Shown in pieces: positions 27,522 through 39,200 of a DNA stretch of 64,000 nucleotides (the stretch's first letter is position 1; every line of letters starts with the position of its first letter). The stretch covers positions 24,302,126-24,366,125 of the forward strand of contig OY821747.1 of assembly GCA_963682055.1 (NCBI GenBank). Reading direction: 5' to 3'. A program made the position numbers and the translations under genes. This DNA comes from Primula veris. Its lineage: Eukaryota; Streptophyta; Magnoliopsida; Ericales; Primulaceae. The notes under the pieces are model-generated. The model made no database searches, was not told the origin of the DNA, and was given only the letters and a program-made list of their open reading frames with translations.

Positions 27522-27539
27522 GTGTGGTACAGCGAACAC

Positions 27540-27751
27540 CTACTTCGGCATTAAACCAGAAAATTTAAATAATAATAATATATTATTACTATAGTAAATA
27601 AGGTGGAAACTTGATTTCGAAAAATATAAATAAAAATGGGAACTTCTACTTCGGCATTAAACCAGAAAATTTAAATAATAATAATATATTATTACTATAG
27701 TAAATAAGGTGGAAACTTGATTTCGAAAAATATAAATAAAAATGGGAACTT
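27540..27751. repeat. 106-bp tandem duplication, virtually identical
   Basis: Two adjacent copies starting TACTTCGGCATTAAACCAGA and ending ATAAAAATGGGAACTT, with TCGGCATT at 27545 and 27651. I see no differences over about 100 bp, so this is very recent or an assembly artefact. Confidence 0.9.
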
Positions 27752-28641
27752 GTGTAATATATATATAGACTGTTGAGCAGTTGACATGGATTTAGCCAAG
27801 TATATATAGTCACTACAGATTTTTTTAGGTATATAATCTGGATAAAAAATAGAATTAATGTAGTGGTCGAAATAGGGATAAAAGAAGCAGTAGGGCAAAA
27901 ATAATAGAAGTATTGTTGTACAAAACCCCGTGTCCATGCATCGATCGTAGATGAATTAGTGATATGTGAAGGGTATGCGTATTTAATTTTTTGTCTCGCC
28001 TTTTTTTTATCATCTTTCCAGACGCGTGTTTTGAAGACTGAAGAGTATTGCGGAGGCTAGAAGGTTCTTAAATGGCAGAGCTATTAGACTCGTATTCGAT
28101 TATGACATTTTACAATCAAATCCCCATTAAGTACAGTACTGTGATTATGTAGAAGTCAATTGATGCTTATTTTAAGTTCCCTTTCTAATCTTATCTCAAA
28201 GTTTCATAGTATATCAATGCAATGATCTTACAGAACTAGTTTCTACTATTAGTGCAATAATCCTACAGAAAAGTTCCTACTACTAATGCAATGATCTTAC
28301 ATAAAAATTCCTACTACTAATTCAATAATCTTACAGAAGAGTTCCGGCCAATAGGCCCGTGAACTTTCACAGTTTCACTCGGAAACTTATCAACTAAACA
28401 TATGAGTATTGCAAACTATGTTCTGTTATGCATTCATTCTAGCTAATCGGCTAATTTAGCAGGATATAGTCGTTAATATCATAGGCACCACAAACAATAC
28501 TCGTGCAATGACTCAAAACTGTGCCAGTAGATAAGTAGCTTTGGCTGTTTACTAATTTTACTTTGCAACTGCAATTATACTTCTGTCCCACTAGATCTGT
28601 ACTAATTAATTCTTTCTACTAAAATCAATCTGTGCACTTTA
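27752..28641. other. Intergenic DNA with a short tandem array
   Basis: No gene. At about 28218-28345 a 34-35 bp unit (CAAT(G/A)ATC(T/C)TACA...TTCCTACTACTAATG) is repeated four times. Confidence 0.55.
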
Positions 28642-29887
28642 CACTACACGGAAAAAGACGAATGGCAACAAAAAAAAAAAAAAAAAAAAAAAAAGCAAAA
28701 TTATGTTGCTGATTAGTAACATAATATAAACAAAACAGCAACATAAATTGTGGAAAAATATTTAGCAACAGAATCAACATCTTTTTCGCAACTGAAATTT
28801 AGCAACACCGCGATTTGTTACTAAAAGAGTTGCCAAGTTTTTAGAACGAAATCAGCAATAAAATTACCATCAATTTAGCAACACATCTTTCCCAAAAAAT
28901 TGGCAACATAAAAATATGTTACTATAGTTAAGTATTTATTTTTAATTGCAAATAGCTTGTAGGATAAGTTTCTTTAAGTTAAAATGTGGTGATATGTTAC
29001 TTATACATTTTTTTTCGGACAATAAATTTTAAATAAGCCAAAATCCATATTAAGACTTACTAAAAGATAAAAAAAATTTTACCTATTTTTATAAAGTATC
29101 AAATCATACTTAAGTGTGTTGTTTTTCTTTTTGTGTACATTTAATCTTTGATAATAAATTATGCAACATGTATAATAAATTTTGGGTTGTACAAAAGTTT
29201 TTCGTGGCAATTTGTAGAATTAATTGAAAATTGTGAATGCACCGAATTAAAGGAAACGTTTAATTAAATATCAAGTAATTCATTTCACTACTTTTCTCAA
29301 TTTGTAATGACTTTGGTGCATTAATCAATGTGGTTGGGTAGGTTGAATTTACTCCTGATCAATATAGTATTACTGTCCCCTGCGAAACATTTTTTTGCCT
29401 TAAATTACTTCTCATATTCCAACTAACATTTTATCGCTTTCACTTCTAACTTCTCAATTTCATAATTGTATTTCTTGATCATATTTGTACTCACAACATA
29501 TCTCCTTTTGAATCTCAAATTTTCTAAATTACAAAATTTGTTATAAAGTTTCTCAATATTTATTGGTCCTCGCACGGTTTATAAAAGTATGTTTTCGCTT
29601 CCGTTTAGTTACCATACAAAAGTTCTTTTGTATATATTGTTAATTTGTAAATTGTTTATTGCTGATTTGTTAGTTCAAATTGAAAGATCATTACTTAGTT
29701 GTAATATTTAGTTGTTAAATTAGTAGTTGTAATATTTAGTTGTTAAATTTTATGTTTCATAAATTTTAATTACTTGTCTTATATTGAATTTAATTAAAAA
29801 ATTAGAAATGGTAGGGCTCGCCTATATATAGTGGTAAAATTTAAAGAAATATATAATTCTCTGTTGTCTATATTTTAGTGTAGTAGT

Positions 29888-29945
29888 GTTAGCTTAGTGG
29901 TAGAAACTGAGTGTTTATTCTTGTTGGTCCTTGGGTCGAAACTTA
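29888..29945 (+). mobile_element. tRNA-like SINE head (tentative)
   Basis: A box-like TAGCTTAGTGG (29890-29900) and B box-like GGGTCGAAACT (29933-29943) are spaced about 32 nt apart, as in tRNA-derived RNA polymerase III promoters of plant SINEs. The upstream GTGTTAGCTTAGTGGTAGA also fits. I could not fix the 3' end. It lies within the 5' part of the CACTA element. Confidence 0.4.
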
Positions 29946-30248
29946 GCCCCAACCCCAATTATTTGAATAAAAAACTGTCTAAATTGCAATTTTCAAGAAA
30001 TATGAATACTCTCTCAGTAAGGTCTTTGAAATCTTAATAGTTGTGGCCTCTGTAATTCTACAAAACAACACAAACAGTTGTGTTTTATTTGAACTTAACA
30101 TTACTTTATTTGTTAATTACTGTTATTATGGGGAAACTTCTTTATTTAAAATTCATTAAAATTGCATTCTTTCTTATAAAACTATGCTAAATAAATAACA
30201 ATGTACTATGCAGAATAAAATGAACACATCCAAAAGTATGGGATTTAT

Positions 30249-32477
30249 TTGACCGATGAGTTTATGAATGGGCTAGATGATTTTATTGTCTTCACGACCA
30301 GTCAACCAATGTGTATGGACGGGAGTAAAATTAGGTGTCCATGTAGGGATTGTAAAAATCGAAAGTTTTTGGAACCAGATGATGTGAAGTATCATTTAAA
30401 GCGAAGAGGGTTTTTGGAGAATTATTTTTGTTGGTCTAGTCACGGGGAAACGTTCACAACGGAGAAGTACGGAAATCAAGAGTATGCGGATGATATAGTT
30501 TTTGGGTCGGGTGTGGAAGAAGAAGAAGAAGATCAAGCTGGACCGAGTATAAATAACAACTATCAAACAATGGTGATGGACGCATATGGTCATAACTTTG
30601 AGTATCCTACACATGAGACAGAAATCCCCAACCCACAAGCTCAGGCGTTTTACGATACGATGAAAACAACAGAAGTTTCGTTGTTTGATGGTTGTGATGT
30701 ATCTTTGTTCGGTGGTGTCTCCAGGTTGATGAGTCTCAAGTCGCAATATAACTTGCCTGAAGCATGTTTCGATGATTTATGTAGTTTAATAAATGACATT
30801 AATCCAGACAGTTGCTTGCCTGACACTTTCTACGATACGAAAAAGTTTGTTCATAAATTGGGACTCCCTGTAGAAAAGATTGATGCATGTAAAAATGGGT
30901 GTATGATATTTTGGGGTGATGACATTGATTGCATAAAATGTAAATTTTGCGATCATAAGAGATTCGATTCAGAGAATAAAGGTGCATCACACTCAGTCAT
31001 GTGGTACTTTCCCTTAAAAGACAGACTACAGAGACTATACGCTTCGGATGCCACTGCCAAACATATGAGATGGCATGCCAAACATCCTAAAGACCCTGAG
31101 ACCCTGAGACATTTCGACGATACTTATCCAAAATTTGCAAGCGAGTCTCGAAATATTATACTAGGATTATGTACGGATGAGTTTATGCCGTTTGGTCAAT
31201 ACAGCAAACAATACTCGTCATGGCCAGTGATTGTCACACCGTACAACTTGCCGCCAAGGATGTGTATGAAAGAGGAATTTATGTTCTTTACAGCAATTGT
31301 TCCTGATCCAAGTGATCCAAAACAGAAGATAGACGTATTTCTACAGCCTTTGATTGCGGAACTGATTCAGTTGTGGGAAGTTGGTGTTCAGACATATGAC
31401 TCTTCTCGAAAACAAAACTTTACACTACGTACAGCTCTTATGTGGACTATTGGTGATTTTCATGCATTTTCTATGTTATCCGGATGGCCTACTTCAGGAA
31501 GATTGGCATGTCCTTATTGTAGAGAAAACACCGACGCATTTACTCTCCGTAATGGTGGAAAGCAATCATGGTTCGACAACCACCGTAAATTTCTACCTAG
31601 GAGGCACCCTTTTAGGCAAGATACAAATCACTTTACGAAAGACAGAGTCGTGACCGAAAAGGCACCTCCGTTGGAAACTGGAACGCAAATATTGAACAGG
31701 ATAGATGAGTTGGGATTGATGAGAGTGACTGAAGTTGGTAGTGATGAGAATAATGAGTGGATAAAAACTACAAGTGACTGTGGGTGGAAAAAACGCAGCA
31801 TATTTTGGGATTTGCCCTACTGGAGTGCTAACTTAATTCGTCACAACTTGGATGTTATGCATATTGAGAAAAATTGTTTTGAAAATGTATTCAACACGGT
31901 AATGGATATCAAGGGAAAGACGAAGGATAACGACAAGTCAAGAAAAGACTTACCACTTATTTATAACCGGTCAGAGCTTGACTTGGATGAGAATGGGGTA
32001 TATCCAGAGGCTAATTACATCCTTAAGAAAAATGGAGTTAAAACACTGTGTGAGTGGTTAAAAGGACTTAAATTTCCGGACGGGTATGTTTCAAATATGA
32101 GTCGTTGTGTTGAAAAGAATAGATATCGCGCGTCGGGGATGAAAAGCCATGACTGTCATGTTTTCATGCAACGATTAATACCAATTGCGTTTCGGGAACT
32201 ACTTCCGGAACCTATTTGGGAAGCACTAACCGAGTTTTCCTTGTTTTTCAAAGAACTTACGTGCACTACTCTTCGTGTTGAAGATATGATAAGACTCGAA
32301 AAAGAAATTCCAATGATTTTGTGTAAGCTAGAACAAATATTTCCTCCTAGCTTTTTTAACTCGATGGAGCACCTTCCTGTGCATCTTCCTTATGAAGCCA
32401 AAATTGCGGGACCAGTACAATATCGATGGATGTACCCGTTTGAGAGGTACCTTAAGCACTTGAAAAAAACGGTTTGA
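30249..32477 (+). pseudogene. TNP2-like CACTA transposase, truncated by a stop
   Basis: Open frame of 742 codons. No in-frame ATG before TDEFMNGLDDF (the frame is open from 30219 after a TAA; the first in-frame ATG is 30264), so the true start has been lost or lies in an upstream exon. N-terminal transposase-associated domain with C/H residues (CPCRDCKNRKF...HLKRRGF, residues 1-70). Transposase_21 (TNP2) core about residues 300-510 (QYSSWPVIVTPYNLPP, FHAFSMLSGWPTSGRLACPYC-type). DUF4218-like region from about residue 625 (MKSHDCHVFMQRL, LPEPIWEALTEFS). It stops at TGA 32475-32477 exactly where relatives read KTVRNKAKVEGS; the same frame continues with NKAKVEGSIGNAYIADEFSN, so the stop is probably CGA to TGA. 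The usual C-terminal portion beyond is missing. Confidence 0.88.
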
Positions 32478-32724
32478 AATAAAGCTAAGGTGGAGGGGTC
32501 AATTGGCAATGCTTACATAGCCGATGAGTTTTCTAATTTTTCTTCACTCTAGCCGATGCTTAAAAAGAAATTTGTTTCCGGATGTTTTTTATATCCTCTT
32601 GGTCGTAATAGGCTGGGTTTGATCCCTAATTTTATAATGAGATTGGTGGTTTACTTAAAAAAAAGTTAGAGATTTGAAATATATTATAATATTTTGGTTA
32701 TTGGGTCTGGACATGTTTTTTGTA

Positions 32725-33208
32725 GGCGGCATTCAATGCAAAAAAGTTGGCACTATCCCAACAATCTGACGAGTCTGCCATTGTTGTCGACGACGATGAA
32801 ATCTTTTTGGAGGTTGTCGGTGGTCCAAATAAGGGAGGTGGTGTCTATGGGTTGGGTTCACAAAGCTCCTCAGTTAGTTGTAAAAACTCGACTTTAGGTT
32901 CGTCAAGTTCTACACTTCCTCAACAAGTGTCTACTGCCATGATGCAAGACTTTGTCCAACAAGCGCTAAATGACTTTGGGCTTCAAAATGAGGAGAACAT
33001 GGAAAGACGTATCGGAAAAGCTGTTGAGTCTCAGATGAGTCCGTTTGAAAGCTCACTTCTCCAAATTCAAAATCTTCTAGCATCTATGACAAGTGGCTTG
33101 CAAGGACAACTCACAACTCAAGTTATTGGGACTGGAAAAGCAGTGCATTCCGATGAAAAATTAGAGGACGAAGATGAGAACATGAGAGAAGATGATCTCA
33201 ACGACTAA
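32725..33208 (+). pseudogene. Terminal exon of the second CACTA gene (Transposase_24/TNPA-like)
   Basis: After an acceptor TTTTTTGTAG (32724) a frame reads AAFNAKKLALSQQSDE and runs to a stop at 33208. EIFLEVVGGPNKGG.VYGLGS matches the C-terminal signature of the plant Ptta/En/Spm transposase family (Pfam Transposase_24). The rest is Gln/Ser-rich with an acidic tail (DEKLEDEDENMREDDLND). The upstream exons are absent: only about 250 bp separate it from the TNP2 frame, so the middle of the element is deleted. In complete elements this protein would bind the subterminal repeats. Confidence 0.7.
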
Positions 33209-34061
33209 TAGATTAGGAATGATGGCTACGATGATTAGTATTTTGGGACACATTTATGTATGAATTTTGTTAGGTGCCGGCATTTAATACTTATGTAATT
33301 TTGTGATGTAGCACCGTAGTAGTAAGTAAAAGACAATGGCTAATGTTGATTTTGTATGCTATGACAGTGGCTTAACTTGTAGGCTAGAATCTTGGATTGT
33401 TTTCGGATGGTAAGTCGGATGATATTAATTTGTAATATTTTGGTTAACTTATTGATTAGTAATTTCCATATTATGTTTTACATTGTTTCAATATATATAT
33501 ATGAAAATTACCAGCACAGCAACTGAATTGTAACATCATTCTAGGTTTTTTTATTCAGTGGGCAATGTATTGTAACACACTTTAGTAACAAAATAGTAAC
33601 ATATTATAAACTTTTTAGTAAATAAATAATATAAATAGTAACATAATACAATCAATGATAGCTACAATTTTCTAAATATTAGATGAGATTGATGGACAAT
33701 TTGTAACAAAACAAGTGTGTTACAAAATTGTTGCGTTTCACATCCAAAAAATCCATCAAGTAGCAACACACAAAATATGATACAATTATGTTACAAAAAT
33801 AGCAACATAAAAAGTATGTTACTGTTTTGTTACAAAGGATATTTTGTGTGTTGCAAATTCAGTTGCTGTCATCTGCAACAAGCCAAACAATAACAAAGCA
33901 GTTTTTGTTGCTAAATTGTTGCTAATCTTAGTTAGCAACATAAATAGCATAAATAGAAACACATTTTTTTGTTGCTATATGACTTTTTTCTTGTAGTGTT
34001 AGGTAGTAAAATGTTTAATTATTTAGTACAAAATGCCCCATAACACAATACTTAACATATA

Positions 34062-34284
34062 CTCTATCCGTTCCCAATTAATTGTCATCTACGAAATTAC
34101 GTGTAATTTTGACCGGCTTATAATATGTATCAAAATTGTCGAAATGAAATTTTTTAAAACTAAATCATATAATTTAATGTTTGAACTATATGATTAAATT
34201 AATCCTACAATTTTGATACAAATTATTGACCGTTCAAAATTACACGTGGTTTCGTAATTGACAATTAATTGGGAACGGATGGAG
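34062..34284. mobile_element. Stowaway-like MITE, 223 bp
   Basis: Starts CTCTATCCGTTCCCAATTAA and ends TTAATTGGGAACGGATGGAG, flanked by TA on each side, the Tc1/mariner target. The arms fold along almost their full length. No coding capacity. Confidence 0.92.
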
Positions 34285-34460
34285 TATCGTAAGTAGTCGT
34301 CATAAAATGGCTACAGTCAAAGTGAAAATTGGCATTCCAGTGACTTGATGATTTCACAAGTTCTAATATTAAAAACAGGATATCACTAATTCTTTTTGAA
34401 TTTATTTTTTTGGTCTATATATCACTAACTTTTAGTACCTAAAAGGTTAGGACACAGTCT

Positions 34461-35679
34461 TGTTGGTCCGTAGGAGTCTAAACCTTAGAGGGGGGTGAAT
34501 AAGGTTTTGTACGTTTTTCGCGGAATGAAATCTATGGGTTATTAACTAGGTTAATGTGTGATATTTATAACTAAAACTCTTTCGTTAACTAATTATTGCT
34601 AGATAAATCTAAGCAAGCAATAAATGTAAGCGATAAATAAATACGAAAAGTAAGAGTTAAGGGAAAGAAATAACGCAAGATTTATAGAGGTTCGGCAAAC
34701 CGCGCCTACGTCCTCTCCTCGGTATTTTCACTACCGAGTGTTTCACTAAAATCTTCGTTTCAAGGTTACACCTTAACGAGCTTAATCAACCGATTACGCT
34801 CCCCCTCACTATATGAGTATCCCGAATAAATGACCTAGAGCTTTTAAGCTACACTTGCTTAAAAGCCTCTACCCAATTCATTCGCTCACAAATGAGTTTA
34901 TAAAATTACTCTTTTACAAATTTGATCACTCACTAACAAATAATATCTCGAATTTTATAGAATTACAAGAATAATACTCTCGAGAATATTTAATAATACA
35001 AGTGAGATTTTGGTAGTATAAGCTTTTAAGAATTTCTTAGTAGTATTTGGTTAAAATGTTTTGGATGCTTGGATAATCTTCTTCAAAGAGATTGGGGCCT
35101 TTTGTAGGGTGAAGAAGTCCAGCATTTAATTTCAGACCGTTGTTGGTTGTTGGCAGAATTGAATGCTGATTAATGCAGTGGTTCGCCCAATTTTCAGGAA
35201 AAGCTTAAAAGCTGGATTTTGAAATACTACAGAAACGATCGGTCGTTTCTGAAAAACGATCGGTCGTTTTTCATCTGTGTTCTCTGGAAGAAATTCAACT
35301 TAAGAACGATCGGTCGTTAAGTCTGGCGATCGGTCGTTTTTGGGTTGTACTCTCTGGAAGGATTTCTGCCTAAAACGATCGGTCGTTTTAGGGTAGCGAT
35401 CGGTCGTTTTTGGATTGTACTCTCTGGAAGGATTTCTGCACATGAATGATCGATCGTTTTTGGTTTTCGGTTTTCTCGACAAACTTAGAAACCCCGTAAC
35501 TAACTTGTTTCACATCCGATTTTGGTTCCGCTTGAACCATTGGCTTCGTAATTACGCATTCAATCATTTAGACCCTTTAACACACTCGATAAATGATTAG
35601 TACGCAAAACGAGCTTTTATCATGTTTTACAAATATTGTTATCATCAAAATAATCGATTAGAAGAAACTACGTTCAACA
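34461..35679. repeat. Solo LTR, 1219 bp
   Basis: Starts TGTTGGTCCGTAGGAG and ends ACGTTCAACA, with a perfect 5-bp target duplication AGTCT (34456-34460 and 35680-35684). No internal region or second LTR, so it is a product of LTR-LTR recombination. It has the GAGGGGGGTGAATA...GGTTCGGCAAACCGCGCCTACG features of a widespread plant LTR type; superfamily not determined. Confidence 0.87.
35230..35462. repeat. 70-bp tandem repeat of ACGATCGGTCGTT palindromes in the solo LTR
   Basis: AACGATCGGTCGTT-type sites start at about 35237, 35258, 35308, 35328, 35377, 35398 and 35448 (the last is a GATCGATCG variant). They come in pairs 20-21 bp apart, each pair repeated every 69-71 bp with a TGTACTCTCTGGAAGGATTT linker. 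Confidence 0.9.
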
Positions 35680-35684
35680 AGTCT

Positions 35685-36298
35685 GAATCCTCTATATATT
35701 AAAACTTGCAGTGAATTAGGAAAAATGGACACAACGATTAACAACAAAAAAGGAAAAAAGTATGTAAATACATATTTTTGTCTTGTAAAATATGTCCACC
35801 AAATATATAGAGAAACCATCAAGAAGGTGCTCCATATACAAATGCAGTGGCCTCTGTAGTAAAAATTGTACGAAAAGCAAAGGCAATGTAAAACCCTACT
35901 CGGCCTGTAACCATTCTGCTTAATTATTTGAAAATTCGTAGACAAAGAAGCTCTTGCAAAAGTAATATAATAGGACCCCTATCCTACATGATACAATAGT
36001 CTGTCCAGGGTAAATATTACGTCAACGTTCAAAGCATCATATCGCATAGAAAATAGAAAACGGAAGTAAAACCAATCAGGTCAAATAAAGTTCAACAAAC
36101 CCAAAGTTAAAATATAAATTATAAAAAAGAGAGGTTAATGGAGTTCCAAGACCTTAATCATATAAAAGAAACAGACTGTATCAGGTATGCGGTACCCGCC
36201 ACAAGAAACAAAAATTTACTCTCGAAACCCAAAACATAGAAAACAATTTTTTGATCATACACTCGAATTTTGTTCGAATGCTCACACTATTTAAGAGT
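35685..36298. other. 3' flank of the zinc-finger gene
   Basis: No separate gene. It holds the 3' UTR of the minus-strand zinc-finger gene. The nearer part (about 36000-36298) is low in features and I see no strong AATAAA signal. Confidence 0.5.
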
Positions 36299-39200
36299 TT
36301 AAGTTGTTATAGCTACTGGAGCCTCACCACTATTCTTTCTCAGCATGGACAAATGCTTCTTCCCCACAAGATGATATTTAAAAACAAGGTCGTTATTGCA
36401 TACAATGTTGCAGATCTCACACGTCTTAACTGCATTGACCGGTGTACCACCCTCCACAATTTTTCTCTTTTTCGACGCCAGATCTTCTGTTTTATTAGCC
36501 TTTGCTTTCCTCTTTTTCTTAGATTTTTTTTTTCGACGAATAATCAAATTGTTGGGCTCAACCAGAGCAACAGAGGAAGAGGTAACAGATGCTCCCGTCT
36601 TTAGAAGATTTTTCTTGTGAACTTTCCCAGCAAGATGATTTTGGAAAACGATCTCGCTATTGCATAAAACATTACAAAGCTCACAAGTCTTCACAATATC
36701 CACCACAGGCACATTCTCCACAATATTCATTTTCTTTGACTCTACATCTCGTTCAATACTAGAATTATCAGGGACGAGTGGAGTAACAGAAACATGGGTA
36801 CCAGATGCTTCTGTTTTTTCAAGATTCTTCTTGTGTTTTGTCCCAAAAAGATGATTTTGGAAAACACTTTCGCTATTACATACGACACTACAGATCTCAC
36901 AAGTCTTCAAATTATCCACCGTTGTCCCACTATCCACGATTCTCTTTCTTTTCGACTCTATATCGTCTGGTTCACTTGACTCCTTATTAGAATTATCTGG
37001 TTGTGGAGTAACAGAGACATGGGTAAGAGATGCTTCTGTTTTTTCAAGATTTTTCTTATGACTTTTCCCATCAAGATGCTTTTGGAGAACACACGAGCTA
37101 TTACATACGATATTACAAACCTCACAAGTCTTCAAATTATCCACTGCTGTCCCATTATCCACAACTCTCTTTATTTTCGACTCTACATCTTCTGGTTCAC
37201 TTGACACTTTATTTTTCTTATTGAGTTCTTCCTGTGGAATAATAATAGGATTATCTGGCACAGCTGGAGTAACAGGGGCAGGTGCAAGAGAACCTTCGAG
37301 TATCTCAAGCTTTCTCTTATGCTTTCTTCCCTGTTTATGTGACTCGAGTACTTCCTTGCTGGTACACTCGATCTCGCAAACCTCGCACCATTCGAGATGC
37401 CGACCAACTTTTTCGAGGAATTCGTTTTTTGATGCTAGCGAGTTTACTAGTGCAGCCACCAATTGATCAGTCCCATTTGTAGCTACACCCTGTAAAGAAT
37501 TTGAAATATTTAATATAAAATAACTGGTCCTAGAAAGCATGTGAGCAAAGTGAGGGCATGCAAAACCTTAGAAGCATTTAATTTGCAGTGATTATAGAGA
37601 AACTCAGTTGTTATAGACAAAAAACAATTCAACTGACCCCTAAGAGGCTAAGATAACAAGCATGATATGAAATAAATAAACTACGAGCTACAAATTAATA
37701 GTCTTAATTGAACAAGCATGTTATCTCACAAGAAACTTGCAAATTGGTTAGCTTCTAAACTGGACCTAGTATCTCAAAAGTCTGTATAAACTTATACCAA
37801 CACTGAAAGCAGGCACGAAGAAGACACGAGGAGGTTGCTGTCAAAATATTAAAAATGCTGATTCTAGACTTTCCAGAAATCTCTTGAAACCCTAGTTAAT
37901 TACATGTGGATTCTTAAGCGACATAAGTAGACAACAAGCGATTCTCCTGCTGCTTTCAAAATCTTATGAAGTATCATTAAGATATTCTTCAACATTTCAA
38001 TTTCAATACTGTTCAACACATTGTGACTACCTGTTTCAAAGGAATAGGTAGAATCTCTTAACATGTTTCAATTCATGCCTATTCGTAGATTTGTAATGTA
38101 AAAGAAAGAGAAGGCAGGAGAAGATAATGCCGTGATAGATCAAGAAGCTCGTAACACTTCTCTGACAAATTTAAAATTAAGTTCAAGCAAGAAACACAAA
38201 GAACAACTGAATCTAACTAAAATACTAAATGTTTTTCATAATCAAGATTTCCCATAAATAGCTTCTAATAAATGAATAAAGTACAAAAAACAATATTCCT
38301 GTTGATACCAACAACGTGATGGGTACTCCATTTATAACTGTAAAAATGTGCTAAGCCCAAGATTATGTAGCATGCTGGACCAACAGAACATTGTTAAATT
38401 GTACAGTGTGTGAAGAAAAAAGGGTGAATCTTACTCTCTTCAAGTACAAAAATATAGGGACACAAGCCCTAATATATAAACTTGCAACCTCTCCAATAAT
38501 CTCTAAAATCAATATAACATACACGGACGTGTAAAGCGAGTCTATATTGTCATGTATTCATAGCACATTCGCCTAATAGTTATATTTGTAAAGCAGGTCC
38601 CTCAAGATAAAGTGAAAGATACAAATACATGTTAAGGAGATAAAATTATAAATAACTTCCAGATGATGTCAACAGGTGTTGGACACGTCGGAAAAAAACG
38701 TGTGCCTTCTATGATGTATCTTTAACAAACAAAAATTAGATTCATTGAGCATGATGACCAAATTAACTTATCACCTTGAAGTTGGATAGATAGTATCCTC
38801 ATACTTATTGCTTACTAAATACTAAAAACGCGTTTATTTATTACCGGGTTGACCAGTGACACGTTTTATTGAAATGAACAATTAAGAATATTGAGTGATT
38901 AATTACTTCCAACATGCTACGACCTTACGTACGAATAGAAACAACCAAATAATCACCATGTGTGCCCAACTACTGCCCATCAAGATACTTCAGTACTTCT
39001 TTAAGATGTATTCTTCATTACAAGCAACAGGAGTATCCATCAGTAAATTCGGTTTATAAGGAGCTCTTTGCAACAGTTTTTTGAGGCTGATAATGGTTTT
39101 CATCGAATATTCTAGTTTCGTAAACCCAAAAAACACGTGGATTTACCCAGTGTTTCAAAAGTCCCCGCCTAGGCGCTAGGCCTTGGTCTGTCGCCTAGCA

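Larger units (their letters stand above)
28642..33998 (+). mobile_element. Defective CACTA (En/Spm) transposon, 5.4 kb
   Basis: Starts CACTACACGGAAAAAGACG and ends GACTTTTTTCTTGTAGTG, inverted repeats of the CACTA type, with the 3-bp target duplication TTA on both sides (28639-28641 and 33999-34001). Both subterminal regions (about 28665-28930 and 33570-33970) are dense in GCAACA/TGTTGC motifs, as is usual for TNPA-type binding sites. Inside are a TNP2-like transposase with a premature stop and a terminal exon of the second gene. Confidence 0.93.
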
